Source: Larix sibirica
Taxonomy: Eukaryota; Streptophyta; Pinopsida; Pinales; Pinaceae
Reading direction: 5' to 3'
Length of the DNA stretch: 18,550 nt
Assembly: GCA_004151065.3 (NCBI GenBank)
Contig: NWUY0300006831.1
Span: 25,377-43,926, forward strand
A model generated the notes under the pieces. The model did no database searches. It was not told the origin of the DNA and worked only from the letters and a program-made list of their open reading frames with translations. The translations under genes and the position numbers were made by a program. Positions 18,263 to 18,550 of the stretch are shown piece by piece. Position 1 is the first letter of the stretch. The number at the start of each line of letters is the position of its first letter.

Positions 18263-18550
18263 TTTTTTTTTCTACAAAGGGATCAATATATTTATTTTTA
18301 GACCAATCCTTTAAATCATACTTGATAGTTTTGAGCTTTCTCTCCCAAATAAAGCTTGGATATCCTTTTGATTTTCTTTTCCATGTGGATTTTATAACTT
18401 CTGAAGCCTTGGAATGATTAAGCCAGAGATGATTAAATTTAAAGGGTAAAGGCCCGTAGTTTTCATTCTTGAATAGGGAGAGGCTTGTTGGCTTGTGGTC
18501 CAAGGTATCTAAAGGGATTATTGTTAAGATTATATGCTACCATAGACTAG
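18263..18550 (-). pseudogene. LINE ORF2, end of the endonuclease (APE-like) domain
   Basis: The minus strand reads LDHKPTSLSLF at about 18507-18475, corresponding to the S-D-H-x-P motif that closes the AP endonuclease-like domain (the catalytic His is present). It continues GPLPFKFNHLWLNHSKASEV and YPSFIWERKLKTIKYDLKDW, the usual segment after the endonuclease. A run of nine T (plus strand, 18262-18270) is one base short for frame continuity. Restoring frame there joins it to the RT linker, so this is a homopolymer frameshift. The rest of the endonuclease and ORF1 are outside the window. Confidence 0.75.

Larger units (their letters stand above)
13158..18550 (-). mobile_element. L1-type LINE (non-LTR retrotransposon), 3' 5.4 kb, cut by the right window edge
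   Basis: Minus-strand domains in order are: endonuclease end, linker, reverse transcriptase, thumb/C-terminal region, zinc-finger segment, RNase H, a further coding-like region, 3' UTR and poly(A). This is the plant L1 layout up to RNase H. The 3' end is defined by TTGTTAAAAAAA at 13169-13158 and by the exact stop of homology in the host repeat. The 5' part (ORF1 and most of the endonuclease) lies beyond 18550. Many in-frame stops and at least four frameshifts make it a dead copy. Confidence 0.82.

Noticed and set aside
1-18550. CRISPR arrays, tRNA, rRNA, bacterial operons or ribosome binding sites
   Set aside because: None seen. The window is eukaryotic repeat DNA, and no regular spacer array or cloverleaf-like sequence was found.

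Overview
The window reads as repeat-derived, intergenic plant nuclear DNA with no intact gene. The reasons are plant-type Ty3/gypsy gag, protease and integrase pieces, a plant L1-type LINE whose ORF2 carries an RNase H domain, an LTR with a decayed initiator-tRNA-Met primer site, an AT-rich background and one unresolved base (N at 12651, so a draft assembly). The heavily decayed, nested nuclear repeats suit a large genome, and by general resemblance I would guess a gymnosperm. That is an inference; no host gene anchors it.

Every element I could orient reads on the minus strand, so 5' is to the right. From left to right: (1) 1-2483, the 5' part of Ty3 element A (protease cut by the window edge, CCHC knuckle, capsid, and a Pro/Asn/Trp-rich N-terminus built of 12-residue repeats). 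(2) 2484-4674, non-coding, probably LTR and leader sequence. (3) 4675-5995, the 3' end of a second Ty3 element C: integrase core and GPF module ending at 5258, then a separate RNase H-like domain downstream of the integrase. (4) 6283-6727, one copy of a 445-bp repeat, and at 7246-7266 a weak candidate primer-binding site. (5) 7560-10311, Ty3 element B: gag nucleocapsid, protease, then an unusual block with two more zinc knuckles. (6) 10325-12712, a third LTR element with a 618-bp LTR, a Met-type primer site and a poorly preserved internal region. (7) 12714-13157, the second copy of the 445-bp repeat, cut on its left by that LTR and on its right by the LINE. (8) 13158 to the right edge, a LINE whose ORF2 runs from the endonuclease end through RT, zinc finger and RNase H, followed by about 1.4 kb of further coding-like sequence (motif duplication, coiled coil, acidic tail) before the poly(A) end at 13158-13164.

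The reading frames are broken mostly by stops where a Gln (CAA/CAG) or Trp (TGG) codon is expected, and by a few frameshifts. This is what deamination of methylated cytosine in silenced DNA produces. No Ty3 reverse transcriptase was seen in any LTR element, so all of them look internally deleted. The two points most worth following are the coding-like region between the LINE RNase H and its poly(A) end, and the RNase H-like domain downstream of the Ty3 integrase.
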